IMG/VR virus record: IMGVR_UViG_3300034522_000045
Coordinates: 1-46,353 of that record
Source of the DNA: a virus
Direction: 5' to 3' (one strand)
DNA length: 46,353 nt
Position numbers and translations under genes: made by a program. This document shows positions 42,365 through 46,353 of this stretch, piece by piece. The number at the start of each line of letters is the position of its first letter. Position 1 is the first letter of the stretch. Below the pieces are notes generated by a model. It had not been told where the DNA came from, did not search any database, and was given only the letters and a program-made list of their open reading frames with translations.

Positions 42365-42367
42365 TCA

Positions 42368-44677
42368 CTATCCCTCTAATTCTTTGGCAATTTCCAGGTC
42401 AACCCAGATATCATCATCGGCATCGTCCAGTACTGGAGCATCAACCACCGCATAGGACCAGTCATTGATCACCTCAAGCGCACCGCCGAGCATCAAATTC
42501 AAATTTCCGCACAATTCTGTCGCCTCTTTTCGGGACCACTGTTCTTTCTCCAGCAAACTGCGATAAAGCTGGCTATGTGCGGAGTCAAGCCCCCCCGCCT
42601 CCGTTGATGAGGCTGGAGCGCTTTCTGGCTCTTCCGGTTCTTCTTCGGTGAAAATTGTGTTCAGCAATTTACGAACATCATCCGTGGCAGATTCGTGGCG
42701 GGCAAGTACATTAGCATCCAGTGTGAACCCTGCTGCTGGCTGATCAGTTGGTACAGACGAGACGAGATCATGTTCAGTTGCGGAATGCTGATGGATATTG
42801 CTCGAGACAGATGAGGGATCCAGCCCCAAACTTGAATAAATCTTCTCAAGCTGTTTGATTTCGGCAGGCGCTATTGTCCCATCCGAACAGGCAACACTAA
42901 CGATAACCTTACCCACAGCAGCTTTTTCCGCGGCCCCCATCAACTCAATCCTACTTTTTATTCCTGTCATATTGGCTGGGGTATGAAGTTGCCACGTTAA
43001 ATACGCATGTAGAGAGCGTTTTTCATCATCGGTGAAGCCAGGATTGTTGTTGATGGCATTCTCAAGCACTTTCTGTTCAGCTTGATCAAGAGAATCGTCA
43101 ATCAAGGCGACCATCGCCCCTAATCTGAGCGTCATTACGGCTGAGATAAATTCAGGAGAAGGTGAGAAGCGTCCACCTTCGGCGGCAGGGAATAGAACAA
43201 GTGTCCCATCAACATCCGCCTTCACATGGTGATAATACGGGTCAGGTGCCAGACCGTAACCCATCTTCAGAGCAAAGGCCTGCATCAAATCGGCCTCTTT
43301 TTTATTGATCTTATTGGGGCAACTGGCATTCATATGTGCCCAAAAGTCAGCAACTGAGACTAACCCCTCCTTGACGAGGATCGCCTCATCAGCCCAGCGT
43401 TTGAATGAGCTTAATATTTTTTCTGCGCTTTCATTAACGATCTCTGAAGGGAGCAGCATAATTGCAGCCGTATCATTGACTGACGTACCTTTCCTACCAA
43501 GGTAGCGACTATAAGCATCAAGTTCATCTGTACATATATCGGCAAGAGCCATAATTTTCTGGACAGGGCTCTTCAACGCACTTGGATCAGGCAGGTCGGG
43601 AACAGGAAGTCGAACACCTCGCAAACTAGGACTTGCTGGTGTGTAATCTAACCTTAGGCGCGTTTTATTCGCCTTAACGACCATCCCTTCACCATATTTG
43701 AGGGTGTAACGCCGTTTGAAAAGCGCAGCAAACTCTTTAGCACAGCGGCGAGCCGGGGTACGCAGCGAATACTCGGTGTAGTTTATTACCCAGTTCAACG
43801 CCAGTTCAGCTGATACAGGAACTCCTTCATGTACAGTTTTTGCCAGAGCCAGCTTAAATTGCATGCTGTTGCTGAAACCTGAATTGCTATCGAGCTCAGT
43901 GGCTAAGCCCATGTTCGGGCGCAGAATAGACATGGCTTCGAGTAATTGGGTCGAATATCCACGGAAGGAGCGGTTCTCAATGAATACCGATCTTAACCGA
44001 GCGACTTCATTGAACAGATTACGGAACTCAGCATCAGGGAATTTTGGGTCAGTGGAATCTACGAGCGCTTTTCTTTCCAGGCCGTAGAGGTAGATAAAAA
44101 CATAGCCGATAGGACACGATGGATCAGACCTATCGCTGGCAAGCCAACTGACATACGCACCGCGTGCTTCTGGGGAAAGAGAGGAAAAACTGGGCCAGTA
44201 TCCTAATGAACTGTCCTCGTAAAGATAAGAAGTAGGTTTTATCTTACATGTGTCATCAATTAATGATGCCTCACTTCCATCGTCATAATAGCCGCCTGAT
44301 TCCTGACCGGAGGGCTTCATACGTTGCCCCACGTAAATGTGGCCACCGCTAATTGCTACACCAGCTACAGTTATCATCTCACCCGGAAGTACCCATCGAG
44401 CTAGTGCACCTGCTGACTTTGAGGTGTTGCGGTAATGATTGGTTGTCACCCGAAGTTCAACACCCCGGCCACCGCTCAATGTAAAAGTTGCAAGGTTATC
44501 GTCTTCACTATCATCGTTTCGCACAACCGCCTCTTTTTTCTTGATGTCAGCGAGCCATTCTTTTGGCGGTGCTTTCACGGGGTCTGAAGCATAAGACTTT
44601 GGAGATTTACGTTTTTTCTTTCTAAAAAACAACAAGTAAATGACAAAAATCGCCGCCAAAAACTTCAATAACTCCAT
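42368..44677 (-). CDS. sngA: Shango SngA: membrane-anchored TerB-domain protein
   Basis: A 769-residue protein starting MELLKFLAAIFVIYLLFF, an N-terminal membrane anchor followed by KKKRK. I use ATG 44677 with AAGG upstream; a frame to 44698 adds 7 residues. The TerB-N region spans roughly 70-330, the middle carries TerB-like acidic motifs (ALIDDSLDQAEQKVLENAI; SVACSDGTIAPAEIKQLEKI) and the C-terminus is a TerB-C domain (QWSRKEATELCGNLNLMLGG). It is the first gene of the operon, and may place the system at the inner membrane. Confidence 0.85.
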   Translation of the reverse strand: MELLKFLAAIFVIYLLFFRKKKRKSPKSYASDPVKAPPKEWLADIKKKEAVVRNDDSEDDNLATFTLSGGRGVELRVTTNHYRNTSKSAGALARWVLPGEMITVAGVAISGGHIYVGQRMKPSGQESGGYYDDGSEASLIDDTCKIKPTSYLYEDSSLGYWPSFSSLSPEARGAYVSWLASDRSDPSCPIGYVFIYLYGLERKALVDSTDPKFPDAEFRNLFNEVARLRSVFIENRSFRGYSTQLLEAMSILRPNMGLATELDSNSGFSNSMQFKLALAKTVHEGVPVSAELALNWVINYTEYSLRTPARRCAKEFAALFKRRYTLKYGEGMVVKANKTRLRLDYTPASPSLRGVRLPVPDLPDPSALKSPVQKIMALADICTDELDAYSRYLGRKGTSVNDTAAIMLLPSEIVNESAEKILSSFKRWADEAILVKEGLVSVADFWAHMNASCPNKINKKEADLMQAFALKMGYGLAPDPYYHHVKADVDGTLVLFPAAEGGRFSPSPEFISAVMTLRLGAMVALIDDSLDQAEQKVLENAINNNPGFTDDEKRSLHAYLTWQLHTPANMTGIKSRIELMGAAEKAAVGKVIVSVACSDGTIAPAEIKQLEKIYSSLGLDPSSVSSNIHQHSATEHDLVSSVPTDQPAAGFTLDANVLARHESATDDVRKLLNTIFTEEEPEEPESAPASSTEAGGLDSAHSQLYRSLLEKEQWSRKEATELCGNLNLMLGGALEVINDWSYAVVDAPVLDDADDDIWVDLEIAKELEG

Positions 44678-44698
44678 GATATATAACCTTAAAATCAT

Positions 44699-45205
44699 TC
44701 TTCACGCATATTTACAAGCAGTGATGAAGGCAGGGCAAGTGGATTAATCTCAAAATAATACTTCTAAATTGCGAGGGTTAAAAGCAAATCACAATTAAAA
44801 TTAACCCAATGATTTAAATGATAAAAATCATTTAATAATGTGTTTAACCAGCAGTGAAATCTTAAGGTGTTAAAACCTGTTAGGCCATTCGTCTCTAAAT
44901 GATGTTGTACTACTGCTACGTTAACATGCGAGCAAATGTACTGCGGATGCACATCTGACCACTGTATGATGATACTTACCTATTCGCTGAGAATGTCGGC
45001 AACTTTATGGCAGGGAAGCTTTTAGAGACTATACCGTCTCGAATTTCCGTTTATCGCTCTCAGCAGACCTTCAGCATCCTAAGCTTGTCTGCTGTGGGCC
45101 AGGAGCGGTCATTTATACGTAGTAGCTCAATGACTGCTTCGTACATAAAGCTGTCATTGGACTTTCTGACCTTACAAGGTAATCTGGCTTGCAAGGAAGC
45201 CGACC
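44699..45205. other. Intergenic region with inverted repeats
   Basis: No gene is supported in these 500 bases. GGGTTAA (44775-44781) is matched by TTAACCC (44801-44807), and TTAAATGAT (44814-44822) by ATCATTTAA (44827-44835) around AAAA; they lie upstream of sngA and could be its operators. GCGGTCATT and AATGACTGC (about 45107-45141) form another, imperfect dyad. The promoter of the Shango operon must be here but cannot be fixed. Confidence 0.5.
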
Positions 45206-45250
45206 TTGCGGGACCGGTATAACGCACTGTTATATGCTATAGGAGGGCTA

Positions 45251-46174
45251 GTGGAAACGACAGACATTGTTCGAAAACTTTTTGACGGTGTTGTTCCTGA
45301 GAGAGCATCAGAGATTGAATCTATCGCTAACGATTATGATGCCCAGTTCCGACTGATTGCTGACCGCGAAGGATTTAACTTAGATGCTGGAGGGTTCTCC
45401 GCAATCCAGTACACCAGCAGATCAATGCGTCAAATGTGGCTTTTCGGTTATGCGGGAAGGCAGGCGTTACATTGTTATTCTTCGTTGATCGTATTGTTCA
45501 AATCATTCGGTACCACTCTCGACATAAACGAAATCAACAAGATTCCAGATCAGGCAGCAGAAGATGAAGCCTTCAAGTCGATACTTGATGCAGTGAAAGA
45601 CCTGAGCACTGCATTTCATGAAGACGACTTTGAATGGCCAGTTGCTATTCCTGATCCTGAGAAGGGTAGGCCGTCAGATTCAGAGCGCGCTGCAGTATAT
45701 GATCTCACGTGCATGGCTACGGCATATGTATTTTTACATGAACTGAAGCACGTAATTTTCTCAGCTGAAGGAAATGCACCGGAAGACCCGAAGGACGAAG
45801 AATATCTGTGTGATCAGTTCGCTAAAGATATGATGATATCCAAGATCGATCAGTACGCCGCAAGCAGTGGGTATCCCCCGGAAAAGGTTAGGATGAAGCG
45901 TATGATGGGGATCGCTCTAGCATCCGCCTTTATCCTTTTCGCAACAGGAAGAAACCGCCTCGCGGGTTCAGAGACTCATCCTCCCATTTACGGGCGTTGG
46001 TCGGCGACTGTGCAAGATGTCAATTTACCGGAAGATGACTGGTTCTGGCTGTATTTTTCCTCATTCGCCCTTGCGTTGCTGAAATATCATTCAATAACCA
46101 TTCAGCCGAAGATCGTAAAGGATTATAAATCGCTATGCTTTGACCTAATCGCAGATCTTGAAAATGGCATATAA
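45251..46174 (+). CDS. Lit-like zinc metalloprotease (peptidase U49 family)
   Basis: A 307-residue protein. GTG 45251 is chosen because AGGAGG lies 4 bases upstream; a frame from 45206 lacks an RBS. The zinc motif HELKH (163-167) and a downstream DEEYLCDQFAKDMM with the probable third ligand fit E. coli Lit (297 residues, motif near 160), a protease that cleaves EF-Tu when T4 infects. It ends inside ATATAACAAGG, a cassette-like boundary. A role in phage exclusion is likely by family; target unknown. Confidence 0.75.
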   Translation: METTDIVRKLFDGVVPERASEIESIANDYDAQFRLIADREGFNLDAGGFSAIQYTSRSMRQMWLFGYAGRQALHCYSSLIVLFKSFGTTLDINEINKIPDQAAEDEAFKSILDAVKDLSTAFHEDDFEWPVAIPDPEKGRPSDSERAAVYDLTCMATAYVFLHELKHVIFSAEGNAPEDPKDEEYLCDQFAKDMMISKIDQYAASSGYPPEKVRMKRMMGIALASAFILFATGRNRLAGSETHPPIYGRWSATVQDVNLPEDDWFWLYFSSFALALLKYHSITIQPKIVKDYKSLCFDLIADLENGI

Positions 46175-46243
46175 CAAGGTAATCAAATTCGGTCGCCGGA
46201 CGCTCATTCCTCGCGCCGTTTATTGCGGGAGTTACTGAGCGGC
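46175..46243 (+). other. attC-like remnant after the Lit-like gene
   Basis: The stop codon is followed by AACAAGGTAATCAAATTCG, a form common at the start of chromosomal-integron attC sites. GCATATAAC at 46167 mirrors GTTATATGC upstream of the gene (45229-45237). The rest of the presumed attC is imperfect, and the IS begins at 46244. This is an inference from pattern only. Confidence 0.4.
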
Positions 46244-46353
46244 TGTAGTGGTTTACTAAATTTGGCCACCTGAACAGAGGTGATATGCTCACCTCAGAAC
46301 ATTACAGGTGCCTCAATGAAAAAAAGAAATTTCAGCGCAGAGTTTAAACGCGA
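46244..46353 (+). mobile_element. Start of an IS3-family element (runs off the window)
   Basis: The terminal sequence begins TGTAGTGGTTTACTAAATTT at 46244. It is followed by GGTG and an ATG at 46317 opening MKKRNFSAEFKR, the start of an OrfA known from IS3-family elements such as the IS3411/IS1222 kind. Only the first 110 bases are present. Confidence 0.75.
46317..46353 (+). CDS. IS3-family OrfA, first 12 codons (partial)
   Basis: ATG followed by codons for KKRNFSAEFKR to the window end. The sequence is the typical start of the helix-turn-helix OrfA of an IS3-family transposase. Confidence 0.7.

Noticed and set aside
1-46353. CRISPR arrays or rRNA genes
   Set aside because: No regularly spaced repeats and no rRNA-like sequence were seen.

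Overview
The window is enterobacterial chromosomal DNA made almost entirely of mobile elements. A P2/186-type prophage, the 3' half of a tRNA-Ile(CAT) gene (ileY-like, the integration site of phage 186), a cbtA/cbeA-radC-ardB cluster typical of CP4-like islands, IS3-family elements and a Shango-type defence operon all point to an Enterobacterales host (Escherichia, Enterobacter, Klebsiella, Citrobacter or a relative). No host housekeeping gene is present, so the species cannot be read from the sequence.

Region 1 (1-9493, + strand) is the tail, baseplate and fibre operon of one contractile-tailed prophage: end of the sheath gene, tube, tail chaperone with a probable frameshift product, a short tape measure, hub, Gp138-like spike, wedge proteins, tail fibre and its assembly factor. 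A DUF4236 cargo gene on the opposite strand interrupts it.

Region 2 (9465-35127) is a P2/186-like prophage. From left to right it carries fibre and baseplate genes G, H, I, J, W, V, then S, R, the lysis cassette (lysC, lysB, lysA-like, a SAR endolysin, a holin), X, L, M, N, O (all - strand), then P and Q (+). After a probable cos site come the SOS operon, replication gene A, early genes, cII, apl/cox, then on the + strand cI, a BRCT/TerB-like gene and int, and finally the ileY-type att core. Two Ogr-type late activator sites are visible, upstream of V and between O and P. The genes that should follow G (FI, FII, E, T, U, D, ogr) are absent: the end of G overlaps the end of the first phage's fibre-assembly gene, so two prophages have been fused. 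Cargo genes sit at the usual insertion points: a DUF4145 gene between Q and cos, an unknown two-gene operon in the tin/old position, the BRCT/TerB-like gene between cI and int, and a predicted PD-(D/E)XK nuclease between int and att.

Region 3 (35128-46353) is a genomic island: cbtA toxin, cbeA antitoxin, DUF987 gene, radC-like gene and ardB antirestriction gene; a complete but amber-mutated IS3-family element; the three-gene Shango operon (TerB-domain protein, ATPase, helicase); a Lit-like metalloprotease gene whose flanks resemble an integron cassette; and the start of another IS3-family element at the window edge.

The best candidates for undescribed biology are the two-gene operon at 23539-25142, the PD-(D/E)XK gene at 33671-34876 and the lysogeny-coupled BRCT/TerB-like gene at 31754-32647.
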